Assembly (NCBI RefSeq): GCF_024494385.1
Contig: NZ_JAEVLT010000012.1
Location: 1-64,000 of the forward strand
Source of the DNA: Bacillus sp. EB600
GTDB lineage: Bacteria > Bacillota > Bacilli > Bacillales > Cytobacillaceae
Length of the DNA stretch: 64,000 bases
Direction: 5' to 3'
The position numbers and the translations under genes are program-made. Below are positions 43,936 through 53,324 of the stretch, in pieces. How positions within the stretch are numbered: the first letter of the stretch is position 1; every line of letters begins with the position of its first letter. The notes beneath the pieces were generated by a model. The model was not told where the DNA came from. It saw nothing but the letters and a program-made list of their open reading frames with translations, and did no database searches.

Positions 43936-44958
43936 TTAATGTTCTGGTTTGATTTTAATTGCAAGCGGCTTTTTAGCCAACGCCTTTATTCCATTAAAGC
44001 CTACAAATTTTTTCTTTTCCTCATCCCACAGGTGGAAGCGTAAACAGCGAAAGCTTGCAGAAAGCGTGATTGTTGGCACGTTTTGCAGTGGCGGTGTATT
44101 GTTATGAGCTGCTTCAAGCATATAATTTGGTACCCTCGGACTTAAATGATGAACATGATGGTACCCAATGTTACCTGTAACCCACTGTAAAAGCTTCGGC
44201 AATTTATAGAAAGAACTACCCTCAACCGCTGCTTTTACATAATCCCACTCCTTATTCTCTTCAAAATAGGAATCCTCAAAGGTATGCTGTACATAAAAAA
44301 GCCAAATTCCCGCAGAACCGGAGATAAGAAAAATGGGTCCTTGAACCAATAGAAACGCCTTCCAGCCAATTGCCAAGCATAGGGTGCCAACTCCTAAAAC
44401 AAGCAAGGTATTTATCAAATAGGTGTTCATGCGTTCCTTTTTTCTGGCATTCTTTCTGTTAAAACGGTTCATAATCAGAAATTGAAAAATGGGTCCTAAA
44501 ACAAACATGATGAATGGATTACGGTATAACCGGTAGCCAAGCTTTACCCAAATAGAGGCGGATAAATATTCTTCTACTGTTAGCATCCAAAGATCTCCTA
44601 CACCTCGCTTGTCCAAATTACTGCTCGTTGCGTGATGAACAGAATGTTCATGTGCCCATTGGTCATATGGAAACAAAGTTAAAACACCAGTAATGGTCCC
44701 TAGGATTTTGTTTGCAAGCCGATTTTTAAAAAAGGAATGGTGACAGCAATCATGAAAAATGATGAAAATACGCACCACAAATCCTGCTGCAGCAATAGTA
44801 AAAATGAAAGTTAAAATATAAGAAATAGACAAGCATCGATAGGCAAGATACCATAATAGAAAAAATGGAACTATTGTGTTAACTAACTGCCACACACTGT
44901 CTTTTGTCGTAGGTTTTTCATAAGTAGCAACCTGTTTTCGTAAATTAGTTAAGTTCAT
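43936..44958 (-). CDS. des: acyl-lipid fatty acid desaturase (Des)
   Basis: 340 residues, close to the 352 of B. subtilis delta-5 desaturase. Three His boxes are intact: HDCCHHSFF (about 69), HEHSVHH (about 105) and HHVHHL (about 270). Four membrane segments lie between them. It introduces cis double bonds into membrane phospholipid acyl chains to restore fluidity in the cold. Controlled by DesKR encoded downstream; a candidate DesR site lies 70-96 bases upstream of the ATG. Confidence 0.94.
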   Translation of the reverse strand: MNLTNLRKQVATYEKPTTKDSVWQLVNTIVPFFLLWYLAYRCLSISYILTFIFTIAAAGFVVRIFIIFHDCCHHSFFKNRLANKILGTITGVLTLFPYDQWAHEHSVHHATSSNLDKRGVGDLWMLTVEEYLSASIWVKLGYRLYRNPFIMFVLGPIFQFLIMNRFNRKNARKKERMNTYLINTLLVLGVGTLCLAIGWKAFLLVQGPIFLISGSAGIWLFYVQHTFEDSYFEENKEWDYVKAAVEGSSFYKLPKLLQWVTGNIGYHHVHHLSPRVPNYMLEAAHNNTPPLQNVPTITLSASFRCLRFHLWDEEKKKFVGFNGIKALAKKPLAIKIKPEH

Positions 44959-45027
44959 TTTTATTGTTTCCTTCCTTTACATTGTTATTTTAAATTATAA
45001 AGAACAAGAAAGGACCTTGTAAGTAGC

Positions 45028-45054
45028 AGTTATCATGTTTGTTATATGATAACT
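45028..45054 (-). promoter_or_regulatory. candidate DesR-binding inverted repeat
   Basis: AGTTATCAT and ATGATAACT are perfect nine-base arms separated by nine bases, 70-96 bases upstream of the des start. DesR of B. subtilis binds an extended partly palindromic region just upstream of the des -35 box, so place and form fit. A further TCATATGA palindrome follows (45057-45064). Confidence 0.62.
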
Positions 45055-45163
45055 GTCATATGAGGAATAATATAAAACTGTCCTTAATTATAATTTTCAA
45101 AAAACTACGTGATATACAATTTAAATTGATCATTTATGCTAGTTGCCAACGTTTCTTTTCTTT

Positions 45164-45949
45164 TTAGATTGAAAGTGAAAAGTACTGTTTAGCAAACTTT
45201 TTATACGTTCTATTGTCAACAACTTCTTTTCCTACATTTCCGTTCATATATTGGGTGAATGAGGTATCTGTCAATGTTATATACCCATTTCTTGTCAACT
45301 TTGTAATTAAAGGTTGTTTATTAAAGGAGGAATCTGGATGCTCACTTATAATCTTTTGTATTTCATTTAATTCAGAAATGTCCTTAACAGGCTGCCAAGT
45401 ATCAAAGATATACCCTATTCTCCAATCTTTATCCTTATTACTCAACTTCACTTGAAGGATATAATCTCCAGCATCACTAACGACAGGGATGATTCGAAAT
45501 TCTCCATTTGCAGATTTAGCAATCTGACCGCTCAAAGGAACTGGTATTAGAGGTAAATTTACACCGAAACCCGTATCCATTAAATAGGTTTGTTCATTAT
45601 GTGATAAAAGAATAGCTGCGTGAGTTCTCCCAGTTGAACTCCACTTTTGAGCGGGATGGTTGTATACTACACCACGAACTAAACTTACGTAAAAGCCGTT
45701 TTCCAATAAGAAAAAGTAGAGAATTGGATTTAATTCATAACATAGTCCCCCTTCATTTCTTAGTAAGATCTTTTTTATAAGGTTTTCTTTTGTAATCTGG
45801 CATGTATTCCCAGTAATTATGCTTAGGTTTTCAAATGGGATTGTCTGGGCTGTCTTTTCAAGGATGTATTTCAGCATATCAAAAGTAATTTTTGCGGTTT
45901 CAGAGATACCGATTCTTTTTCTAAATAATTGATTTAACTCAGTCGTCAT
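45164..45949 (-). CDS. nat: arylamine N-acetyltransferase
   Basis: 261 residues from ATG 45949 (MTTELNQLFRKRIGIS), with GAGGATT upstream. Catalytic triad blocks are clear: RNEGGLCYELNPIL with Cys at about 66, GRTHAAILL with His, and YLMDTGFGVN with Asp. It transfers acetyl from acetyl-CoA to arylamines; in Bacillus the natural substrate is not settled, and some NAT relatives serve in antibiotic synthesis. Divergent from ykuK. Confidence 0.9.
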   Translation of the reverse strand: MTTELNQLFRKRIGISETAKITFDMLKYILEKTAQTIPFENLSIITGNTCQITKENLIKKILLRNEGGLCYELNPILYFFLLENGFYVSLVRGVVYNHPAQKWSSTGRTHAAILLSHNEQTYLMDTGFGVNLPLIPVPLSGQIAKSANGEFRIIPVVSDAGDYILQVKLSNKDKDWRIGYIFDTWQPVKDISELNEIQKIISEHPDSSFNKQPLITKLTRNGYITLTDTSFTQYMNGNVGKEVVDNRTYKKFAKQYFSLSI

Positions 45950-46155
45950 TTTAATCCTCACTTTTTGTTTTATTTCATTTTATCAATTTTTTCACATTAT
46001 ACATATGTCTTTAGTCCAACAGGTTTCCACTATTGAAAGAATGAATTTATTAGCAGAAAATGAAAAAAAGAACAACAAGTCAATGTTGTCTCAATATAAT
46101 GAACTAATTACCCCTTTATATCCATTCAATTTATAGGTTCTGTTTATATTCCATA

Positions 46156-46731
46156 ATGAATCAAAATAAGGGAGGAACAGTAGCAGGTGATAAGGTGAAT
46201 AATTATCAGATCTATAATTATACGTTTAAGAACTTACGAGAATCAAATATGTCATTTGAAGAGGTTTTTTCACGTATCATAAAGTTTATGAAGTTGAATC
46301 CCAGTGGCAACTTTCGGTTAATGGTTGGGACCGATTCCCAGGTGCACGAGGCTAAAACAATTTTCATAACAGGTATTGTGATCCAAAATAAAGGCAAGGG
46401 TGTCTGGGCTTGTATTCGTGAGGTAATCATTCCAAGGAAAATGAATTTTTTACGTGAGCGGATTTCATTTGAGACATCTTTGACTGAAGATATTGTTTCC
46501 ATGTTTACTGAAGAAAGAAAAAGTCAAATGATTGATATCGTTCTCCCCTATCTTTACCAGGGTGCGTCCTTTAAGCTAGAAGGTCATCTGGATATTGGAG
46601 CAGGAAAACGAAATAAAACGCGAGAATTTGTCGAGGAAATGGCTGCACGAATTGGTTCGATGGGATTTGAACCAAAAATTAAGCCTGATGCATTTGTGGC
46701 CTCAAGTTATGCAAATCGATTTACAAAATAA
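46156..46731 (+). CDS. ykuK: YkuK-like protein (DUF458, RNase H-like fold)
   Basis: 191 residues from ATG 46156, though this start lacks a clear ribosome binding site; GTG 46195 with AGGTGAT upstream is an alternative (178 residues) and fits better where family similarity begins (YTFKNLRESNMSFEEVF). Family blocks: FRLMVGTDSQVHEAKTIFI, PYLYQGASFKLEGHLDIG and MAARIGSMGFEPKIKPDAF. The conserved Asp residues suggest an RNase H-like active site; no function is established. Confidence 0.82.
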   Translation: MNQNKGGTVAGDKVNNYQIYNYTFKNLRESNMSFEEVFSRIIKFMKLNPSGNFRLMVGTDSQVHEAKTIFITGIVIQNKGKGVWACIREVIIPRKMNFLRERISFETSLTEDIVSMFTEERKSQMIDIVLPYLYQGASFKLEGHLDIGAGKRNKTREFVEEMAARIGSMGFEPKIKPDAFVASSYANRFTK

Positions 46732-46842
46732 AAGAAGCGCCTAAGATCAAGGATCCTACGCGCTTCCGCTTTTCTTTATTGTCTAGCTCCAGCGCCCAGC
46801 GATTAGTGTACTTCGCTGAACGTGTGCTTCCGCTTTTCTTTA
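46731..46842. repeat. interspersed Bacillaceae repeat
   Basis: Two direct copies of GCTTCCGCTTTTCTTTA (about 46763 and 46827) with the segment TTGTCTAGCTCCAGCGCCCA between, and an inverted AAAAGAAGCGC at its left end. I know this sequence type as a common dispersed repeat of Bacillaceae intergenic regions. The right copy overlaps the ilvA stop codon, so it may also end that transcript. Confidence 0.7.
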
Positions 46843-48111
46843 AATCAACAATTGGAACAAGTTGCTGTCATTATTGACTTCTTTATAGAAAAATCCCTTA
46901 TTCTTGATTCTTTCAATTAATGGATAGTAGTCTTCTTTTTCTTTCAATTCAATTCCTACTAATGCTGGACCTCTTTCTTTGTTGTTCTTTTTCGTATATT
47001 CAAACCGATTGATATCATCATTCGGTCCAAGGACATCGAGTAGAAACTCGCGCAGTGCACCTGGGCGCTGTGGAAATTGGACAATAAAATAGTGCTGCAA
47101 GCCTTCATACATCATGGAACGTTCTTTTATTTCCTGCATTCGCCCAATATCATTGTTGCCTCCACTGATGATACAAACAACAGTTTTTCCTTTAATTTTG
47201 TCTGCATAACCATCTAAGGCTGCAACGGACAATGCGCCAGTTGGTTCGGCCACAATAGCATTTTCATTATACAACTGCAAAAGCGTGGTACACACTTTTC
47301 CTTCCGGGATAACAACAATATCATCAATGATCTCTTTGCAAATGCTATAGGTTAATGTTCCTACTGTTTTGACTGCAGCCCCATCGACAAATGGGTCGAT
47401 TTCTTTTAATGAAGTGACTTCGCCATGTAAAAATGATTCTTTCATCCCTGGTGCGCCTTGAGGCTCAACCCCAATTAGTTTTGTTTCCGGCGAAAAGCTT
47501 TTCATGTAGGTTCCAACACCAGACATAAGACCGCCGCCGCCAATTGCACCAAATAGATAATCGATTCTTTCATGACAGTCATCTAATAGTTCAACTGCGA
47601 TTGTTCCTTGACCAGCAACAACGTCAACATCATCAAACGGATGGATAAAGGTTCGTTGTTCTATTTGACTGCATTTCACTGCTTCTTCATATGCATCGTC
47701 AAAGGTATCGCCGACTAATACAATTTCAATATCATCTCTGCCCCAAAATTTAACTTGATTTACCTTTTGCTTTGGTGTGGTGTTGGGCATATAAATTTTC
47801 CCATTAATTTTCAAAAGATGACAAGAGTAAGCAACTCCTTGTGCATGGTTTCCCGCACTTGCACAAATAATACCGTTTTTTAACTCCTCCTCACTTAATC
47901 GTTTTATCCGATTATAGGCGCCACGAATTTTAAAGGAGCGGACGCTTTGTAAATCTTCCCGTTTTAGATAGATATTGCAATCATATCGTTCCGATAATAA
48001 AGCATTATATTGAAGTGGGGTTGGAGAAATAATATCTTTAATCGTGTGAGTTGCGATAATGATATCCTCCACATTAAAGGACTTTTCTTTTTGATCTACT
48101 TGTTGGTTCAT
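46840..48111 (-). CDS. ilvA: threonine ammonia-lyase (threonine deaminase)
   Basis: 423 residues from ATG 48111 (MNQQVDQKEKSF), nine bases after AGGAGG. PLP lysine in VRSFKIRGAYNRI (about 65), the phosphate loop GAIGGGGLMSGVG, and one ACT-like regulatory domain at the C-terminus (HYFIVQFPQRPGALREFL). It converts threonine to 2-oxobutanoate, the first step of isoleucine synthesis, with feedback by isoleucine. Control by an Ile T-box directly upstream. Confidence 0.95.
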   Translation of the reverse strand: MNQQVDQKEKSFNVEDIIIATHTIKDIISPTPLQYNALLSERYDCNIYLKREDLQSVRSFKIRGAYNRIKRLSEEELKNGIICASAGNHAQGVAYSCHLLKINGKIYMPNTTPKQKVNQVKFWGRDDIEIVLVGDTFDDAYEEAVKCSQIEQRTFIHPFDDVDVVAGQGTIAVELLDDCHERIDYLFGAIGGGGLMSGVGTYMKSFSPETKLIGVEPQGAPGMKESFLHGEVTSLKEIDPFVDGAAVKTVGTLTYSICKEIIDDIVVIPEGKVCTTLLQLYNENAIVAEPTGALSVAALDGYADKIKGKTVVCIISGGNNDIGRMQEIKERSMMYEGLQHYFIVQFPQRPGALREFLLDVLGPNDDINRFEYTKKNNKERGPALVGIELKEKEDYYPLIERIKNKGFFYKEVNNDSNLFQLLI

Positions 48112-48204
48112 ATTGATATACCTCCTAATGGATCCCAATAACAAAGTTATAGGTAGTGCAGGATTATTGAAACTAATAAGGGATTTATTAGCTTTTCACT
48201 TTTT

Positions 48205-48475
48205 TAGACACCAAAAAACCCGCCCCGGATATAGGGACGAGTTTACTCGCGATACCACCCTACTTCCACAACACAAACGAAGACATGTCATGGCTCTCGA
48301 TCAACGTACAGTTTATTTATACGTGTTCCATTGTAACGGCGGACAATCCGGCACAGCCTACTTTTACTTTTCAGCTCTGCATCTCTGAGATGATTTTCAG
48401 ATATGTCCTGACACCGACTTTCAGCACACGTCGATTCTCTGTAGAACTAGATCATACCCTACTCTTTCTCGTCAT
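48205..48475 (-). promoter_or_regulatory. isoleucine T-box riboswitch upstream of ilvA
   Basis: On the minus strand the T-box AGGGTGGTATCGCG (48248-48261) precedes a terminator CTCGTCCC...GGGGCGGGTTTTTT (48211-48245). Upstream, AATCATCTC holds an ATC (Ile) triplet at the specifier position (about 48389-48394). Uncharged tRNA-Ile would stabilise the antiterminator and allow ilvA expression. The product of the gene matches the specifier. Confidence 0.93.
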
Positions 48476-48684
48476 TGATTTTTAAGTTCAATTTATTGAA
48501 ATAAGATTACCATTGTAAATAAAACAAGTCAATATTTTTAGGCTATTTTTATTTTTGTGAATTATGCGATATTTTTTGACGCTAACTGCTAATAGATTTC
48601 CCACATTCGTAGGAATTTAATTCGTTGACAATTCACTAAAACGAGCGTATGGTGATATTGGAGTTAGATAAATATCTTGAAAAA

Positions 48685-48845
48685 AATTCTCGTTAGGCGA
48701 GGCGTCTGTACAAACACAGGCCACTGCCCGGAAACGTCGAAAGACGCCAATGGGTAAAACAGGTATTGCCGGCTTAAGGCTCTACTAAATGTGGCTGAGG
48801 GGTTTCCCTCTACGTTGTGCAGTGCTAAAGCTAAACTAGGGGGAT
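48685..48845 (+). promoter_or_regulatory. M-box (ykoK) Mg2+ riboswitch
   Basis: Strong match to the conserved blocks: TCGTTAGGCGAGGC, CAGGCCACTGCCCGGAAACG, AAGACGCCAATGGGT, CTACTAAATGTGGCT and GTGCAGTGCTAAAGCT. M-box RNAs bind Mg2+ and turn expression off when Mg2+ is plentiful. A GGGGGAT at 48839-48844 can compete with the downstream terminator stem, giving the switch. The next gene is not a known Mg2+ carrier but a DUF1003 protein. Confidence 0.95.
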
Positions 48846-48878
48846 TTTAATGGATTATTTAAATTGTCTATTAATTCA

Positions 48879-48906
48879 ATCCCCCTGAAAAACAGGGGGA
48901 TTTTTT
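48879..48906 (+). terminator. M-box terminator
   Basis: ATCCCCCTG and CAGGGGGAT form a nine-pair stem with AAAAA loop and a TTTTTT tail. The left arm can pair instead with the GGGGGAT at 48839-48844, so it is the regulated terminator of the M-box. Confidence 0.9.
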
Positions 48907-48971
48907 ACCGTTTGTCCCACACCAATTCTTGCTGGAAGAATACTATTTTTATATAAGGAGTGTGATTTTTC

Positions 48972-49076
48972 GTGGAAGGTTCCAGTAGTAGGTTATGGAA
49001 CATGCTAATCAAATATAGAGTCATGACTAGCCGTAATTATGCAACTGGAAGCTCTATGAAAATTGCAGTTTCCTAG
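48972..49076 (+). CDS. possible short leader peptide between M-box and DUF1003 gene
   Basis: A 34-codon frame from GTG 48972 (MEGSSSRLWNMLIKYRVMTS then RNYATGSSMKIAVS) follows AAGGAG at a long spacing. The same stretch can fold: TTCCAGT near 48980 can pair with ACTGGAA near 49042. It may be leader RNA structure rather than a gene; I keep it because it is the only open frame in the 220-base space. Confidence 0.2.
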   Translation: MEGSSSRLWNMLIKYRVMTSRNYATGSSMKIAVS

Positions 49077-49124
49077 CGAAAATGGAATAGAATGACTCCC
49101 CACCAACTTGGGAGGTGCATGATT

Positions 49125-49691
49125 GTGATTATGAAATTTAATACTGTTAAAAAATATGGAATTAAACCTGAAGTCAAAGATGAAAAGATTAATTCAATTC
49201 ACGGCTTTGACATTGAATTAAATAAAGAAGATACACTAAGAATTGGGCGGCTCGTTGACAATTATGAAAAAAGTATTTTAGCCCATTTAGATGATGAATA
49301 CATCCGTAAAACGACATGGTCTGATCGACTAGCTGATCGTATTTCTTCTTTTGGCGGCAGTTGGAAGTTCATTATCTTTTTTAGTTTATTTCTTGTATTT
49401 TGGATGATTTGGAACTCCTTTACTTTCACTAAACATTTTGATAGCAAACCGTTTATCTTATTAAATTTGATTCTATCTTTTATCGCTGCTTTTCAAGCAC
49501 CCGTAATTATGATGAGTCAGAATCGGCAGGCAGCCCGTGACAAACACGAATCGATTATTGATTTTGCAATTAATTATAAGGCCGAGCAGGAAATAGATGA
49601 TCTGCAGAGTCAGCTTCATCAAATTAAAGATGAATTACACTCAATAAATCAATTACTGCAAGCAAATCATAAGAATGAGGAGCATAAATAA
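49125..49691 (+). CDS. DUF1003 membrane protein under M-box control
   Basis: 188 residues from GTG 49125, nine bases after GGGAGG (the frame is open from 49092). A soluble N-terminal third, then two membrane segments (about 82-105 and 113-135) inside the DUF1003 domain, with SWKFIIFFSLFLVFWMIWN and APVIMMSQNRQAARDK, and a coiled-coil tail (about 150-185). Function unknown. The M-box ahead of it implies higher expression in Mg2+ shortage, hence a role in Mg2+ uptake or membrane adjustment is inferred. Confidence 0.85.
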   Translation: MIMKFNTVKKYGIKPEVKDEKINSIHGFDIELNKEDTLRIGRLVDNYEKSILAHLDDEYIRKTTWSDRLADRISSFGGSWKFIIFFSLFLVFWMIWNSFTFTKHFDSKPFILLNLILSFIAAFQAPVIMMSQNRQAARDKHESIIDFAINYKAEQEIDDLQSQLHQIKDELHSINQLLQANHKNEEHK

Positions 49692-49728
49692 GTATTAATA
49701 AATTGAAAATAGAATTATCTCTATTTAG

Positions 49729-49757
49729 AAGAGCCACAAATTTTTGGCTCTTTTTTC
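49729..49757 (+). terminator. terminator of the DUF1003 gene
   Basis: AAGAGCCA and TGGCTCTT form an eight-pair stem, followed by TTTT. Confidence 0.82.
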
Positions 49758-49875
49758 CTTACCTTTCCTTTTCACACTGTTATTAATAAGTAATTACCTC
49801 CTTATTTTCTATTTATTAGAAAAATGTATAATGAATTATGTGAATAATAAATCTTTTGTAAAAGGAGAATCTTAA

Positions 49876-50493
49876 ATGAATAACATTGTAAAGGAATTTC
49901 TAAATATTCCAACCACCTGTATATCTGATGCAATGAATGGATTAAATAATTTGGATCCGGCCATTAAATCCCTTAAGGAAGGATATCATCTTGCTGGAAG
50001 AGCGTTAACGGTAAAAATTCCTGTTGGCGATAATCTGGCAGTCCTTAGAGCAATTAGGGAGTCAAAGCCGGGTGATATTTTAGTTGTGGATGCAAAAGGT
50101 GACCGTTATCGTGCCATCGCCGGTGACTTTGTGGTTGGTATGGCGCAAACACTCGGTATCGGCGGGATCGTAGTTGACGGAGTGATCCGAGATATCGTTG
50201 GCATAAAAGAACTAGATTTCCCAGTCTTTTCTAAAGGAACAACTGTTGCTGCAAGTGGTAAAGGGGGTGTTGGGGAAATTAACATTCCCATTTCCTGCGG
50301 CGGTGTGGCTGTAAACCCAGGCGATATTATTGTCGGGGATACGGACGGTGTCGTGGTGATTCCACAAAGAAAAGAGCAAGAAGTATTAGCCAAAGCATCG
50401 GATAAACTGAAAAAAGATCAAGAAAGAGAAGCAAATATCTCCGGAAATCGCGAAGCAATTATTAAGTATTTAGATCAGCTATTATCAAAGTAA
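49876..50493 (+). CDS. RraA family protein (HMG/CHA aldolase-like)
   Basis: 205 residues. The RraA-like fold is shown by TTCISDAMNG at the start, GDILVVDAKGD, GIVVDGVIRDIVGI (metal and substrate site with Arg and Asp) and GDIIVGDTDGVVVIP. Members are either regulators of RNase E (not in Firmicutes) or class II aldolases for 4-hydroxy-4-methyl-2-oxoglutarate and oxaloacetate decarboxylase. The DGVIRD motif favours an enzyme. Monocistronic, with AAAGGAGA upstream. Confidence 0.85.
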   Translation: MNNIVKEFLNIPTTCISDAMNGLNNLDPAIKSLKEGYHLAGRALTVKIPVGDNLAVLRAIRESKPGDILVVDAKGDRYRAIAGDFVVGMAQTLGIGGIVVDGVIRDIVGIKELDFPVFSKGTTVAASGKGGVGEINIPISCGGVAVNPGDIIVGDTDGVVVIPQRKEQEVLAKASDKLKKDQEREANISGNREAIIKYLDQLLSK

Positions 50494-50496
50494 AAA

Positions 50497-50544
50497 ATGT
50501 AAAAACTCTGGATGATGCATTAGCACCATCCAGAATTTTTACAT

Positions 50545-50547
<3 letters not shown>
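50497..50547. terminator. bidirectional terminator between the RraA-like gene and thiC
   Basis: AAATGTAAAAACTCTGGATG pairs with CATCCAGAATTTTTACATTT around ATGCATTAGCAC (one mismatch). T-rich arms on both sides suit both convergent genes. Confidence 0.82.
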
Positions 50548-52344
<1,797 letters not shown>

Positions 52345-52383
52345 TTAATTGTAAAAAGGACATAATCTGATTCATTCCATATG

Positions 52384-52416
52384 AAAAAGCCAGGTCTTCC
52401 AATGAAGACCTGGCAT
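52384..52416 (-). terminator. TPP riboswitch terminator
   Basis: On the minus strand GCCAGGTCTTC and GAAGACCTGGC form an 11-pair stem followed by TTTTTC. It lies between the TPP aptamer and thiC and gives transcription stop when TPP is bound. Confidence 0.9.
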
Positions 52417-52463
52417 GTTAGCAACAATTCAGTAATGACTCAACGTCATTAAAAATCATTAGA

Positions 52464-52562
52464 CTCTAACTTCCCCACGCTGGTATGAACCAGATCAGGT
52501 CCCGAGGGTTAAGAAACTTAAGCGCGTTTCTCTCTCAGCCCAACATCTTGGACACCCCTAGT
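52464..52562 (-). promoter_or_regulatory. TPP (Thi-box) riboswitch
   Basis: Minus-strand sequence reads CTAGGGGTGTCC, GGGCTGAGAGA, then ACCCTCGGGACCTGATCTGG and TTCATACCAGCGTGGGGAAG, the conserved core of TPP riboswitches, in the right order. It is about 140 bases upstream of thiC. Confidence 0.97.
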
Positions 52563-52766
52563 CAAACTATTCAATTAACAATCTAATTATTACCCTTAGT
52601 GTGCAAAGAGTAAATAGTTCCAAAAGCTCAATTAAATTCCATATATTAGTAAATATTTGTCTTATGGTACAGAACTGAAAAAATTGCTTCACCTTTCCAT
52701 TTCTGATTACAACATGTTATACTAGACTTATTATGCAATATTCTGATAATAAGAGGAGAATACACG

Positions 52767-53279
52767 ATGTTAATTCCATACAACAAGGTATCACCCACCA
52801 TCCATAAAAGCGTTTTTGTTGCCCCTGGTGCTTACATAATTGGCAACGTGAAAATTGGTAAAGAATCGACGATATGGTTTAATGCTGTTTTACGTGGCGA
52901 TGAAGGACCGATTACAATCGGTGATCAATGCAGTATCCAAGATAACACAACCATACATTTATACGAAGGCAGTCCAGTTGTCATTGGCGATGGGGTTACA
53001 GTAGGCCATAATGTCATTCTACATGGATGTCGGGTCGGTAGTCGGTCAATCATCGGGATGGGTTCAACAATTTTAGATAACGTCGAAATTGGCGAGGAAT
53101 GTATTATAGGGGCCAATACATTGCTTACATCTGGAAAAAAAATTCCCCCACGCTCCCTTGTAATGGGTTCTCCCGGGAAAGTGGTCCGGGAATTAACTGA
53201 CAAGGACCTGCATTTAATTCAAATATCCATCGATGTTTATGTGCAAAAAGGACAAGAATTTAAAGAAATACTTAAATAA
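52767..53279 (+). CDS. ytoA: gamma-class carbonic anhydrase family protein
   Basis: 170 residues built from hexapeptide left-handed beta-helix repeats. Metal-ligand His blocks DNTTIHLYEG, VGHNVILHGC match the gamma carbonic anhydrase group (YtoA/YrdA), where zinc or iron is bound at a trimer interface. Enzyme activity in these short members is not always shown. Precedes a short strong terminator. Monocistronic. Confidence 0.88.
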   Translation: MLIPYNKVSPTIHKSVFVAPGAYIIGNVKIGKESTIWFNAVLRGDEGPITIGDQCSIQDNTTIHLYEGSPVVIGDGVTVGHNVILHGCRVGSRSIIGMGSTILDNVEIGEECIIGANTLLTSGKKIPPRSLVMGSPGKVVRELTDKDLHLIQISIDVYVQKGQEFKEILK

Positions 53280-53281
53280 AA

Positions 53282-53308
53282 AACTTGGCTCACAGCCAAG
53301 TTTTTTTC
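53282..53308. terminator. terminator of the gamma carbonic anhydrase gene
   Basis: AAACTTGGCT and AGCCAAGTTT around CAC, followed by TTTT; the convergent kinase gene ends nearby and may share it. Confidence 0.85.
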
Positions 53309-53324
53309 TATCCACATATAAGTA

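Noticed and set aside
48113-48485. Plus-strand open frames upstream of ilvA
   Set aside because: They are antisense to the T-box leader and have no independent coding evidence.
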